A stretch of DNA of 64,000 bases from Flavobacterium sp. (GTDB taxonomy: Bacteria > Bacteroidota > Bacteroidia > Flavobacteriales > Flavobacteriaceae): contig CP051546.1 of assembly GCA_012837155.1 (NCBI GenBank), positions 1,467,075 through 1,531,074 on the forward strand, given 5' to 3'. Below, in pieces: positions 19,133 to 28,290 of this stretch. The stretch's first letter is position 1. The number at the start of each line of letters is the position of its first letter. A program made the translations under genes and the position numbers. The notes under the pieces are model-generated. The model was not told the DNA's origin. It worked only from the letters and a program-made list of their open reading frames with translations, and did no database searches.

Positions 19133-19862
19133 TTAAAAATTAGGGCTTAAATTGTATTTTTTATAGAATGTATTCAAAACTTCAACCACTTCGTCTTCGG
19201 TATCCACAATTTTAAATAAATTCATATCCACGGTACTTACCGTCTGTTCTTGCTCTACTAAAACAGTTTGTATCCATTCTATTAGCCCAGACCAAAACTC
19301 GGTTCCAACTAATATTATTGGGAATTTACCAATTTTTTTAGTCTGAATTAAAGTCAAAGCTTCAAAAAATTCGTCCATTGTCCCAAAACCTCCAGGCATA
19401 ACCACAAACCCTTGCGAATACTTAACAAACATTACTTTTCTGACGAAAAAATGATCAAAATTTAAGTTTTTATCATAATCAATATACGGATTAAAATGCT
19501 GCTCAAAAGGTAAAACAATATTCAATCCCACCGAAGTTCCTCCGCCAAGATGCGCTCCCTTGTTTCCTGCTTCCATAATTCCAGGACCGCCACCAGTAAT
19601 TACACCATAACCAGCCTTGCTAATCTTATGGGCAATTTTCTCGGCTAATATATAATATTTGTCCTCTGGTTTTTTTTCTAGCCGAACCAAAAATGGTAAC
19701 ACAAGGACCAATTCGCCCCATATTTTCATAGCCATTTACAAACTCGGACATAATCTTAAAAATTCCCCAGCTGTCATTAGTCCGAATCTCATTCCAAGTT
19801 TTTCTTTTCAGTTTGTCCTGAATTACTTTTTCCTCGTCATTGTCAAAATCTTCTAGTCGCAT
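19133..19862 (-). CDS. LOG-family Rossmann protein (TIGR00730-type, lysine-decarboxylase-like fold; frameshifted)
   Basis: About 243 residues. Motifs: VTIFGSAR (about residue 56), GYGVITGGGPGIMEAGNKGA and the family hallmark PGGFGTMDEFFE. LOG proteins are cytokinin riboside 5'-monophosphate phosphoribohydrolases or related nucleotide hydrolases; the name lysine decarboxylase is a legacy label. The frame breaks at a run of eight T near 19672-19680, where GSAR should continue as (L)KPEDKYYILAEK. The ATG is directly preceded, on the coding strand, by a 20-A homopolymer. Probably cotranscribed with the barrel-fusion protein downstream. Confidence 0.8.
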
Positions 19863-19882
19863 TTTTTTTTTTTTTTTTTTTT
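19862..19882. repeat. Homopolymer T21 (A21 on the coding strand of the LOG gene)
   Basis: Twenty-one consecutive T, the first of which is part of the LOG gene start codon (CAT on the plus strand). On the coding strand the A run lies immediately before ATG and replaces any ribosome-binding sequence. It also touches the dispersed repeat at 19884. The length may be unreliable in the assembly. Confidence 0.85.
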
Positions 19883-19883
19883 G

Positions 19884-19956
19884 AGCTAATTCCTGCTATT
19901 CGCTATATCCACGCAAAAAAAAGCGTGGGATGTTGCTTCTATCAGGGCTAGGGCAT
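19884..19956. repeat. Dispersed intergenic repeat, copy A
   Basis: Left end AGCTAATTCCTGCTATTCG (19884-19902) and right end CTTCTATCAGGGCTAGGGCAT (19936-19956, 21 bases) match those of the element at 28291-28406 with one substitution on the left. The middle differs: here a CCACGC/GCGTGG hairpin (19909-19914 with 19923-19928) around eight A. It lies between uvrA and the LOG gene. Confidence 0.75.
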
Positions 19957-19977
19957 TGGTTTTCAATTCAACTTTTG

Positions 19978-22810
19978 CTAATATAACTCTTTTTTCAAAA
20001 ACTGAGCCGTATAGCTTTTCTTATTTTTGACCACTTCTTCCGGAGTTCCTTTGGCTACGACCATTCCGCCACCTTTTCCGCCTTCGGGACCAATGTCAAT
20101 AATATAATCCGCAAGTTTAATTACATCCATATTATGTTCGATAATCAAAATCGTATTGCCTTTATCAACCAGTTTATTAATCACTTCCATCAAAACTCGA
20201 ATGTCTTCAAAATGCAAGCCGGTTGTGGGTTCATCCAGGATATAAAACGTGTTTCCGGTATCTTTTTTAGATAATTCTCCTGCCAGTTTAATCCGTTGCG
20301 CTTCGCCACCGGAAAGAGTTGTGCTTTGTTGACCTAAGGTAATGTATCCCAAACCAACATCCTGAATTGTTTTTACTTTTCGATAAATCTTCGGGATGTT
20401 TTCAAAGAACGGAACAGCTTCATCAACCGTCATATTTAACACATCCGAAATAGATTTTCCTTTGTATCGGATTTCTAAAGTCTCTCTGTTAAAACGCTTG
20501 CCTTGGCAGGTTTCACATTCTACATATACATCGGGCAAAAAGTTCATTTCAATGGTTCGAACTCCTGAACCTTCACAGGTTTCGCAGCGTCCGCCTTTTA
20601 CGTTAAAACTAAAACGTCCCGCTTTATAACCGCGAATCATACTTTCTGAAGTCATTGTGAATAGATTTCTGATTTCGGTAAATACCTCGGTATAGGTAGC
20701 AGGATTTGAGCGTGGTGTACGTCCAATGGGGCTTTGGTCAATATCAATTACTTTGTCGATATGTTCCAAACCTTCGATTTTTTTGTAGGGTTTCGGTTTT
20801 TTGACACCGTTAAAATAAAAGGCGTTCAAAATAGGGTAGAGGGTTTCGTTAATCAAAGTCGATTTTCCGCTTCCCGAAACGCCAGTCACGCAAATCATTT
20901 TGCCTAAAGGTAATTCTATCGATACATTTTTTAGGTTGTTTCCTGTGGCTCCAGTCAATTTCAGAAAAAGACCATTGCCTTCGCGACGGGTTGAAGGAAC
21001 CCCAATTTCCATTTCGCCGTTCAAGTAAGAAGCGGTCAAAGTGTGGTCTTTCAAAATTTCCGTAGGCGTTCCTTTGCTGATGATTTCTCCGCCATGTTTT
21101 CCTGCTTTCGGACCAATATCAATCACATAATCGGCACGTAAAATCATATCTTTATCGTGTTCGACTACAATTACAGAATTTCCAATATCGCGCAATTGTT
21201 CCAAAGAATGAATGAGTTTGTCGTTGTCTCTTTGATGCAAACCAATGCTCGGTTCATCCAAAATATACAAAACACCCACCAATTGCGAACCAATTTGAGT
21301 CGCCAAACGAATGCGTTGCGCTTCGCCACCCGAAAGCGATTTTGAACTTCGGCTTAAAGCCAAATAATCTAAACCAACATTCATCAAAAAATGCAGTCTA
21401 TCTTTGATTTCTTTAATTACTTCAGTAGCAATTGTCTTTTGTTTTTCGGATAAATTTTTCTCTAAATTCAGAAACCAAGTCGTCACGTCCGAAATATCCA
21501 TGGCACACAATTCGGCGATGTTTTTTTCGTCTATTTTGAAAAATAAGGCTTCCTTTTTCAATCGGGAACCTTCACAAACCGGACAATTTACTTCGTCCAT
21601 AAATTCCTTTGCCCAACGTTTTATGGTTGTAGAACCACTTTCGTCATGCTGGGTTTTGATAAAGTGCGAAATTCCCTCAAACTCTATTTTATATTCTTTG
21701 GTCACGCCCAAAACTTTCGATTCGACCGAGAATTTTTCTTTACCACCATTCAAAATCATTTCCATGGCATCCTCTGAAATTGTCGAAATAGGATCTGTTA
21801 ATTTGAAATTAAATTTTTCGCCAATGATTTCCAATTGCTTGAACATCCAACTGCTTTTGTATTCGCCCAAAGGTGCAAAACCGCCACTTTTTATGGATAA
21901 TTTAGGGTTGGGAATTATCTTTTTAATATTGATTTCGTTTACCGTTCCCAAACCTTTACAATGTTCGCAAGCCCCTTTTGGCGAGTTGAACGAAAATAAA
22001 TTGGGTTCCGGATTTTGATAAGAAATTCCAGTCGTGGGACACATCAAATTCCGACTAAAAAACCGAATTTCATTCGTATCCTGATCTAAAATCATTAAGA
22101 CATTTTCGCCCTGATACATCGCTGTTTTGATGCTTTCAGAAAGGCGTTTTTCGTTATCAGGCGTGTCTTCAATAACCATTCGATCAATCACGATTTCGAT
22201 GTCGTGGGTTTTGTATCGGTCGAGTTTCATACCCGTGGTAATGTCTTTTATTTCGCCATTGATGCGGACTTTCAGGAAACCTTGTTTGGCAATTTGTTGA
22301 AATAATTCGGCATAATGTCCTTTTCGGGCTCGAATAATTGGAGCTAAAATGTTGATGCGTTTTCCAGCAAAATCTTGGGTAATCAACTCCTTGATTTGCT
22401 CATCGTCGTAAGAAACCATTTTTTTCGCCCGTATTGTAACTATAAGCATCGGCGGCACGAGCATACAACAAACGCAGGAAATCATAAATTTCGGTAATGG
22501 TGCCAACGGTCGAGCGTGGACTCTTGCTAGTCGTTTTCTGTTCGATGGCAATAACGGGCGAAAGTCCATCAATTTTATCCACATCAGGACGTTCTAAACC
22601 ACCTAGAAATTGTCGGGCATAAGCCGAAAAAGTTTCTACATAACGGCGTTGTCCTTCGGCATAAATCGTGTCGAAAGCCAGGGATGATTTCCCAGAACCC
22701 GAAAGTCCTGTAATTACGACCAGTTTCTCCCGAGGAATGCGAACGTCTATATTTTTTAAATTGTGTACTCGCGCACCCAATACCTCAATGTTGTTATCGT
22801 TTTCTAGCAT
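19978..22810 (-). CDS. uvrA: Excinuclease ABC subunit A, UvrA (frameshifted)
   Basis: About 944 residues, normal length for UvrA, the damage-recognition ATPase of nucleotide excision repair. Two ABC modules: Walker [10 protein letters not shown] (about residue 31) and GVSGSGKST (about 640), with signature [12 protein letters not shown] and [12 protein letters not shown]. Zinc motifs [16 protein letters not shown] and the paired [17 protein letters not shown]. The start is ATG 22810 ([17 protein letters not shown]). A one-base shift near 22420-22430 in a seven-T run breaks the frame after [19 protein letters not shown] resumes. In other respects intact. A TAACTTTG promoter box lies 17 bp upstream. 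Confidence 0.95.
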
Positions 22811-22826
22811 AAATTTTGGCAAAACG

Positions 22827-22834
22827 CAAAGTTA
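22827..22834 (-). promoter_or_regulatory. -7 promoter box TAACTTTG before uvrA
   Basis: TAACTTTG on the minus strand, consensus TAnnTTTG, places the transcription start about 10 nt before the uvrA ATG at 22810. Confidence 0.5.
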
Positions 22835-22936
22835 CAACAATTGATTTCGATTTGCTAGGTCGGTTTGTTAAAGCTCGGGTTAGAATTTAGATTTGGATGA
22901 AATTTATTCTTTTAATGATTGGAAAGATTAATTTTT

Positions 22937-22944
22937 TATATTTG
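22937..22944 (+). promoter_or_regulatory. -7 promoter box TATATTTG
   Basis: TATATTTG ends 17 bp before the ATG at 22962. A TTG at 22919-22921 is 15 bp upstream, slightly closer than the usual spacing. Confidence 0.45.
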
Positions 22945-22961
22945 AAAAAAAAAATAGAAAG

Positions 22962-23483
22962 ATGACGATTTTAGGAATAGGTTCACGCATAAAACACCCA
23001 GAATTGGGACTTGGAGTAGTAACCAATGTAACTTCAAGACATTATTGGGTCACTTTTATAGAAAACGGATTAGAAACCATTGAAATCGAAAGTGATTTTG
23101 AAATTATTGAAGCTGTTGATGGCGAAGTAGATTCGGTTAGTTTTCGTGATGTAGAAAAATCATTGGAAAGTTTGCTTCAAAAATGGAGTGATGTTTCTCA
23201 AATAGTTCCCATCGCCGATAAATGGAAAGGCGGTAAAATGATTCTAGAACCAGGAACGGCAACACAAAGTAAAGAAGTGCCAATTGACACTTTTTTTCAT
23301 AAAATAACGATGGTTCGCGATCGAATACGAGTGATGGAACAAAAGATTAATGCCAGTAATCTTGATGAATCCGAAAAAATAGATTTACAACAATACATTA
23401 CCCGAATTTACGGAAGTTTAACCACTTTTAATGTTTTGTTCAAAAATTCTAATGATTATTTTGTTGGTGATAAATCCAAATAA
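22962..23483 (+). CDS. Conserved hypothetical protein, 173 aa
   Basis: Soluble protein without signal peptide or membrane segment. Residues 1-50 form an SH3-like beta barrel (GIGSRIKHPELGLGVVTNVT, WVTFIENGLETIEIE), similar to the small barrels in CarD-like or transcription-repair proteins; the C-terminal half is helical (VRDRIRVMEQKINASNLDES). The divergent neighbour is uvrA, a layout I recall from other flavobacteria, but I cannot name a function. The frame is intact, and a strong bidirectional terminator follows. Confidence 0.7.
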   Translation: MTILGIGSRIKHPELGLGVVTNVTSRHYWVTFIENGLETIEIESDFEIIEAVDGEVDSVSFRDVEKSLESLLQKWSDVSQIVPIADKWKGGKMILEPGTATQSKEVPIDTFFHKITMVRDRIRVMEQKINASNLDESEKIDLQQYITRIYGSLTTFNVLFKNSNDYFVGDKSK

Positions 23484-23487
23484 ATAA

Positions 23488-23524
23488 AAGCTCTTTTCAG
23501 TATTTAAAATACTGAAAAGGGCTT
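23488..23524. terminator. Bidirectional rho-independent terminator
   Basis: Eighteen-bp near-perfect stem, AAGCTCTTTTCAGTATTT (23488-23505) with 23507-23524, one G/T mismatch, shared by the convergent hypothetical gene and the Fic gene, whose stop codon is inside the stem. Confidence 0.8.
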
Positions 23525-24482
23525 ATAAAATGCGCTTTCGTTGTCTATTTTCGATATAATCCTCGATAGCTTCTTTAGTTGTAAACCAATTTCGACCTTC
23601 TTTATAAGCATCAATTTTGCCTGTTCTAGCTAATAAACTTATGTATTCTTGACCATAAGGGCTACTAGGTTCATTGACAATGTCTGAAATTTTTTGAAAA
23701 TCAGTATCGTTATCGGGCATTGCATTCAAATAAATATTTAGGCTGCGTTCTAATGCTTGACACATCAAAAGTATTAATTTTTGATAGTTGCCATGATTAG
23801 CTTGATTGAGCGCTTCATAGTATTTTTTTCTGTCATTTTTTAGAATAATGGCAGGAGGAAAACCACAACGCATCAATAATAAATTCATACTCAAACGGAC
23901 TGTTCTCCCATTGCCATCAAAAAAAGGATGAATCCAAACCAACTTATGATGAAAGATTGTAGCCAATTCAATATCGTTTAGTTTTAAAGGATTTGTGTTG
24001 ACAAAGTCAATCAGTTCATCCAATAAATTGGAAACCTTACTCGCATTTGGAGGGACAAAATTAGCTCCCGAAATTCGAACGCCACCGTTTCTAATTCGTC
24101 CTGCAAAATCCTCTTCGATAGATCGTAACACAAGACTGTGTATAGAAAGAATATCAATGCTTCTTAGCATATAATCATCCTTGATAGTGCGGTACAGATA
24201 GTCTATCGCCTTGTCGTGATTGTGTGTTTCAAAATGTTCTCTGAGCGATTTACCTTTTATGGTAATTCCTTCTTGAAGTACCATTTGGGTTTCTCGTAAA
24301 CTTAAGGTGTTTCCTTCGATGCTGTTAGAATTATAGGTCCATTCTATGGATAAACTTTCTCTGATTTTGTTTAAAGCAGCATTGGGCAAAGGTCTACTGG
24401 CTTGTAAATCTTGCTTTTTTTGGTACAACCTTTCAAAGGTTGATTGAAATTCTTCTCTATATTTTAAGTCTATTTTCCACAT
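23523..24482 (-). CDS. Fic family protein (class II AMPylase type) with C-terminal winged-helix-like tail
   Basis: 319 residues. Fic core motif HPFFDGNGRT (about residue 186) holds the catalytic His and the phosphate-binding GNGR. The N-terminal SNSIEGN (about residue 54) is the inhibitory-helix motif (S/T)xxxE(G/N) that places it in class II, where the Glu blocks ATP until moved. The tail (LLARTGKIDAYKEGRNWF, TTKEAIEDYIENR) resembles an excisionase/MerR-like DNA-binding or target-binding segment. Enzyme transfers AMP to a protein OH. No toxin or antitoxin partner is adjacent. A promoter box and an inverted repeat lie just before the start, which suggests autoregulation. The frame is intact. 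Confidence 0.85.
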   Translation of the reverse strand: MWKIDLKYREEFQSTFERLYQKKQDLQASRPLPNAALNKIRESLSIEWTYNSNSIEGNTLSLRETQMVLQEGITIKGKSLREHFETHNHDKAIDYLYRTIKDDYMLRSIDILSIHSLVLRSIEEDFAGRIRNGGVRISGANFVPPNASKVSNLLDELIDFVNTNPLKLNDIELATIFHHKLVWIHPFFDGNGRTVRLSMNLLLMRCGFPPAIILKNDRKKYYEALNQANHGNYQKLILLMCQALERSLNIYLNAMPDNDTDFQKISDIVNEPSSPYGQEYISLLARTGKIDAYKEGRNWFTTKEAIEDYIENRQRKRIL

Positions 24483-24489
24483 TTCCCCA

Positions 24490-24538
24490 CAAAGATACGC
24501 TTTTTATCGGATGTTTTCCATTTATTAGCTATCCGATA
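24490..24538 (-). promoter_or_regulatory. Fic promoter box with upstream inverted repeat
   Basis: TATCTTTG (minus strand, 24490-24497) ends 7 nt before the Fic ATG, so the transcript could be leaderless. Beyond it lies an inverted repeat TATCGGAT (24505-24512) / ATCCGATA (24531-24538) with an 18-bp spacer, in the position of an operator. Confidence 0.4.
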
Positions 24539-25260
24539 TTAATTTTTATTTTTCAACTTACTATTTTGGACTTATTTGTAATGCTTTTTTAAGTAACTGT
24601 TTAAATTTTAAAATAATTAACACAAAACATTGACTATCAGTTTGATAAGTCTATTAATTTTCGTAACTTTATGGTTATCAACCACATAAAGTTAAAATGA
24701 AAAAATATTCAACGAATCTCTCTGAAAGCCAATGGAAAACAATATTAAACATTTTAGAGGATAATCGCAAGAGAAAGCATTGTTTAAGAGAAATTTTTGA
24801 TGCTATTTTTTATTTAGTCAAGACGGGATGTCAATGGAGAATGCTCCCGAAAGATTTTCCTAAATGGGAGTTGGTTTATTACTATTTTACGAAATGGAAA
24901 AATAATGGAACTATCGATTTTATACACGAAGTTATTAGAGAAAAAGTTAGAAAGAAGTACAAAAAAAACGAAACCCCAAGTGTAGGAATTATTGATAGTC
25001 AGTCTGTTAAAACAACTAGAAAAGGTGGCCAGAACAGGGGTTTTGATGGAGGTAAAAAGTAAAAGGGAGGAAAAGACATATTGTGGTGGATACTTTGGGG
25101 TTATTACTAGTTGTTGTAGTTCACGCTGCAAACAGGCACGACAGTAAGGCAGCTTTTGAGGTCCTTGAAAAATTAAAAGGGCAGTTTTATAGACTTGTAA
25201 AGGTCTTTGCCGATGGTGGTTACAGAGGAGAACTAATTGACAATGTGAAGAATAATTTAA

Positions 25261-26214
25261 TAGGTATAGGCGTTTAAGCCACACTTGATTTTGTTGATAT
25301 TTTATCGTTTTTGACCATTCTTTTGACCAACACATTGAATATTGTATCCATATTTGACCTTCTATTGTATCTAAAATGATATTCATTCAGATAATCTTGT
25401 ATATGTTCTTTACTACAATGATGATGTATTCCTCTGAGCCAACCTTTGATGTTCATTATATGAATATGTAACTCTTTAAAGTTTTTCCCATCATTAGAAT
25501 CTAGTTGTTTTAGATTCGGAAACTCTTTTTTTAGGGGACTATATCCCCCCCATTTATCTGTAATTATAGTTGCTTCTTTTGAAATATATTTTCTCAGAAA
25601 AGCACCTAATTCATTTGCAGAAGAATGCTCAATAACTTCAGCATAAGCTCTACCAACTCCATCATCTAAAACTTCAACAGCTAGAACAATAAGCTTTTTT
25701 AATCCTTTACTTCTGCCTCTTTTATCTTCTTCTGGACCACCAACCATAAACTCGTCAACGTGAATTGTCCCTGTTAATGGGTAATTAAGACTACTTTTCA
25801 TAGCTTGTTGTATCTTTGATTTAAAAGACCAACATGTTTTTTGTCGAAGTTCAAATTCGGAACTCAACTCCAAAGAAGACATTCCTTTTTTCTTTGTACT
25901 TATTTTAAAGACGATATGAAACGCAATCAATATTGAAAATTTTAGTTTTTCCAACATAGTCCCTGTTGTTGGACTTTCATCATATCTACATTTAGTACAT
26001 CTTCTATTATATGGATTTTTACCGTTACAAAATTTATCGTTTTGACATCTTTTACAAACAAAACCATTTTCCCATTTTATTTGAGAAAGATAATCTAAAC
26101 AATCATTATCGTCTTTAAATCGTTGATTAAATTTTATCGAATTCACTCCTCTGAAAATATTTGAATCTGCCATTTGGCAAAAATAATCTATTGCGACCTA
26201 AACGCCTATACCTA
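25261..26214 (-). mobile_element. IS1595-family insertion sequence, copy 2 (954 bp), nested in the IS5 element
   Basis: Inverted repeat ends TAGGTATAGGCGTTTA on both sides; flanked by 8-bp repeats TAATTTAA at 25253-25260 and 26215-26222. Same orientation, length and target octamer as copy 1 at 5345-6298, and separated from it by 19 kb of ordinary chromosome, so the pair is not a composite transposon. Confidence 0.9.
25274..26173 (-). CDS. IS1595-family transposase, copy 2
   Basis: 299 residues, same zinc ribbon (CKRC, CTKC) and catalytic core (HVDEFMVGG, TDKWGGY, HFRYNRR) as copy 1. Differs visibly at three residues (S in KSKIQQ, S in YISKEA, G in KWGGY). The frame is intact. Both copies therefore appear competent, with no way to say from sequence which is the donor. 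Confidence 0.9.
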   Translation of the reverse strand: MADSNIFRGVNSIKFNQRFKDDNDCLDYLSQIKWENGFVCKRCQNDKFCNGKNPYNRRCTKCRYDESPTTGTMLEKLKFSILIAFHIVFKISTKKKGMSSLELSSEFELRQKTCWSFKSKIQQAMKSSLNYPLTGTIHVDEFMVGGPEEDKRGRSKGLKKLIVLAVEVLDDGVGRAYAEVIEHSSANELGAFLRKYISKEATIITDKWGGYSPLKKEFPNLKQLDSNDGKNFKELHIHIMNIKGWLRGIHHHCSKEHIQDYLNEYHFRYNRRSNMDTIFNVLVKRMVKNDKISTKSSVA

Positions 26215-26442
26215 TAATTTAAATTTCTTGTTAGAAGTAGTTTTAAGAACTGACAAAGAAGAAAAATTCAAAATACTTCCCAAAAGATGGATTGTAGAAC
26301 GAACTTTTTCTTGGTTTGAAAGTTACAGAAGATTGAGCAAAGATTTTGAATATCACACTAAAACCAGCGAAGCAATTGTCCAGCTTGCAATGCTCAAATT
26401 GATACTAAATAGGCTAGAAAAATAAAATTTAAACAGTTACTA

Positions 26443-26493
26443 AGAACAATAAGTAATGCCAAGACACAACGTCTTGGCATTACTTATTGTTCT
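26443..26493. repeat. Perfect 23-bp inverted repeat with 5-nt loop
   Basis: Arm 26443-26465 (begins AGAACAATAAGTAATGCCAA) is exactly complementary to 26471-26493, with loop ACAAC. It sits directly against the right end of the IS5 element and 75 bp after the rluD stop. There is no T run on either side, so it is not a standard terminator. Confidence 0.85.
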
Positions 26494-26568
26494 GTGGTTT
26501 TGTACATCATAAAAAACGATGACTATCCGCTACTATGTTGAGTGAAGTCTAGAGAAAGACTTTCAGTT

Positions 26569-27608
26569 TTATTCTTCTTCCTCGCCTGAATGTGTTTTCG
26601 AATATCCTCGCCATTTTTCAATACAATCCTGAAAATCTTGTGGTAATTCTGTGTCAAAACGCATCATTTCGCCAGTTGTGGGATGCGTAAAACCAAGTGT
26701 TTTAGCGTGTAAAGCTTGTCGTGGTAAAGCTTTGAAACAATTATCGATAAATTGTTTGTATTTGGTAAACGTGGTTCCTTTTAAAATCAAATGACCTCCG
26801 TAGCGCTCATCATTAAAAATAGGATGACCAATATGCTTCATGTGCACGCGAATTTGGTGAGTTCTTCCTGTTTCAAGTATACAGGAAACCAAAGTCACGT
26901 AACCAAAACGCTCTAAACTTTATAATGTGTTACCGCTGGTTTGCCAATCTCTGGGTCAGCAAAAACAGCCATTTGCATACGATCTTTTACATGGCGTGCA
27001 ATATTGCCTTCAATAGTTCCTTCATCGGCCACTACATTTCCCCAAACTAGGGCAATATATTCTCTTTCGGTAGTTTTGTTTTCAAATTGCTTGGCAAGAT
27101 GCGTCATTGCAGTTTCGGTTTTGGCTATAACAAGAAGCCCCGAGGTATCTTTGTCAATTCGATGAACCAGTCCTGGGCGTTCACTACTGTTCATGGGTAA
27201 ATCCTTGAAATGAAAAGCCAATGCGTTTACTAGAGTCCCAGTATAATTTCCGTGACCGGGATGAACCACAAAATTAGGTGGTTTGTTTACCAGTAAAAGC
27301 GAGTCATCTTCATAAACAATGTCAAGCGGAATGTCTTCTGGGTCAACTCTGTTTTCAAAAGGCGGATGCGACAGCATAATGCGCACCACGTCAAAAGGTT
27401 TTACTCTATGATTCGATTTTACAGGAAGGTCATTCACATAAATATCGCCAGCAGTTGCTGCATTTTGAATTTTATTTCGTGTTGCATTCGGAATCATATT
27501 CATCAAGTATTTGTCGATTCTCAGGAGCAATTGCCCTTTAGGAATGTCAAATCTGTAATGTTCGAATAATTCTTCGTCTAAATCTGCGGAGTCAATATTA
27601 CTGTTCAT
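26569..27608 (-). CDS. rluD: Ribosomal large subunit pseudouridine synthase, RluD-type (frameshifted)
   Basis: About 346 residues. N-terminal S4 RNA-binding domain ([20 protein letters not shown]), then the RluA/RluD catalytic domain with [13 protein letters not shown], where the Asp is catalytic, and C-terminal [19 protein letters not shown]. Converts uridines of 23S rRNA helix 69 to pseudouridine (family inference). One missing base near 26905-26918 breaks VTHYKV / [10 protein letters not shown]. The ATG at 27608 overlaps the stop region of the PASTA protein gene by 11 bp, so the two form an operon. Confidence 0.85.
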
Positions 27609-28213
27609 TTGTAGGCGTTTGCTCTATTGGTTTTGCCGTGCTATCTGCGGGTTCGGTGTAACTTTCGTTTCCATCACCCAGCACCAAATCGATTTTAGAA
27701 GCTTTCAAAACCCGATCACCAACTTTTAAATTTCTTCCTTTAAAACGCATTTCCAGTACCATATCTTTTCCAAGATTTGGAATATAAGTTATAGTTCCTT
27801 CTTCAAGACCCAATGATTTGAGCGTTGGTACTGCTTCACGATAGGTTTTGTCAATCAAATCAGGGATTTTAACCGATGAAAAACCAGAAGCATTTGTCTT
27901 AATATATATTTTTCTTCCCACTTTGACTTTGGCTCCCGGCAAAGGATCTTGCTCTACCACACTGTATTTGGGGTAATCTTTATTATAATCTACACTATCC
28001 AAAACTACATAATCCAAGTCTAATGCATCCAGCTTTTCCTCTACTTGTTCGGTGCTTAATTTAGCTAAATTAGGTACCGTGATTTCGTGTCCATGATCTG
28101 TGGTAAAAGTTAACCAATGCATAAATAAATAACCCGAAACAAAGATAATGATAAGCACAGCTGATACTTGTGCAAAAAAAAACGCGGCTGCTTAGATAGT
28201 TACGTAAACTCAT
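27598..28213 (-). CDS. PASTA-domain membrane protein (frameshifted)
   Basis: About 205 residues: a short cytoplasmic start (MSLRNYLSSRVFF), one membrane helix (VLIIIFVSGYLFMHWL), then two or three PASTA repeats (VPNLAKLSTEQVEEKLDALD; VVEQDPLPGAKVKVGRKIYI; IPDLIDKTYREAVPTLKSLG), which bind muropeptide or cell-wall fragments. The C-terminal tail is short and acidic. A nine-T run near 28170-28179 breaks the frame before the helix; AQVSAVL resumes. It overlaps rluD, and lies divergent from ddl, so a cell-wall related function is plausible; a kinase domain is absent. Confidence 0.75.
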
Positions 28214-28290
28214 AAATTTATTTTTATAAGTCGCAAAGATAAAGCTATTTCGTTCCAAAAAAATTCTAATTTTGTTTAATCGTTTTTAGG

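Larger units (their letters stand above)
24697..26425 (+). pseudogene. IS5-type transposase, broken by a one-base shift and by the nested IS1595 element
   Basis: The N-terminal part (MKKYSTNLSESQWKTILNIL to GFDGGKK) stops at 25062; a one-base change in GGTAAAAAGTAAAAGG restores GKKVKGRKRHIVVDTLG, which then runs to 25260. After IS1595, the tail resumes (NFLLEVVLRTDKEE, then LPKRWIVERTFSWFESYRRL) to 26425. Contains IIDSQSVKT (first Asp), VFADGGYRG (second Asp) and RWIVERTFSW (Glu helix), the DDE residues of IS5-type transposases. The shift at A5G might be a programmed frameshift, which is known in related IS groups, but this gene is already dead from the insertion. Confidence 0.8.
24593..26440 (+). 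mobile_element. IS5-family (IS1031-like) element carrying a nested IS1595 element
   Basis: Terminal inverted repeats GTAACTGTTTAAATTTTA (18 bp, exact at both ends) and 3-bp direct repeats TAA (24590-24592 and 26441-26443). Without the nested 954-bp element and one 8-bp target copy it is 886 bp. The TAA duplication fits the TNA target of IS1031-type elements. Interrupted by IS1595 copy 2, so it can no longer make a transposase. Confidence 0.8.

Noticed and set aside
19133..19862. LOG protein as lysine decarboxylase
   Set aside because: The PGGxGTxxE motif marks LOG-type phosphoribohydrolases; decarboxylase is an old naming error.
21404..22018. A 204-codon plus-strand frame across uvrA
   Set aside because: Lies antisense to the ABC module of UvrA, with no family resemblance; a shadow of codon bias.
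5345..26214. The two direct IS1595 copies as ends of a 21-kb composite transposon
   Set aside because: Each has its own 8-bp repeat, and the DNA between holds ordinary housekeeping genes such as uvrA.
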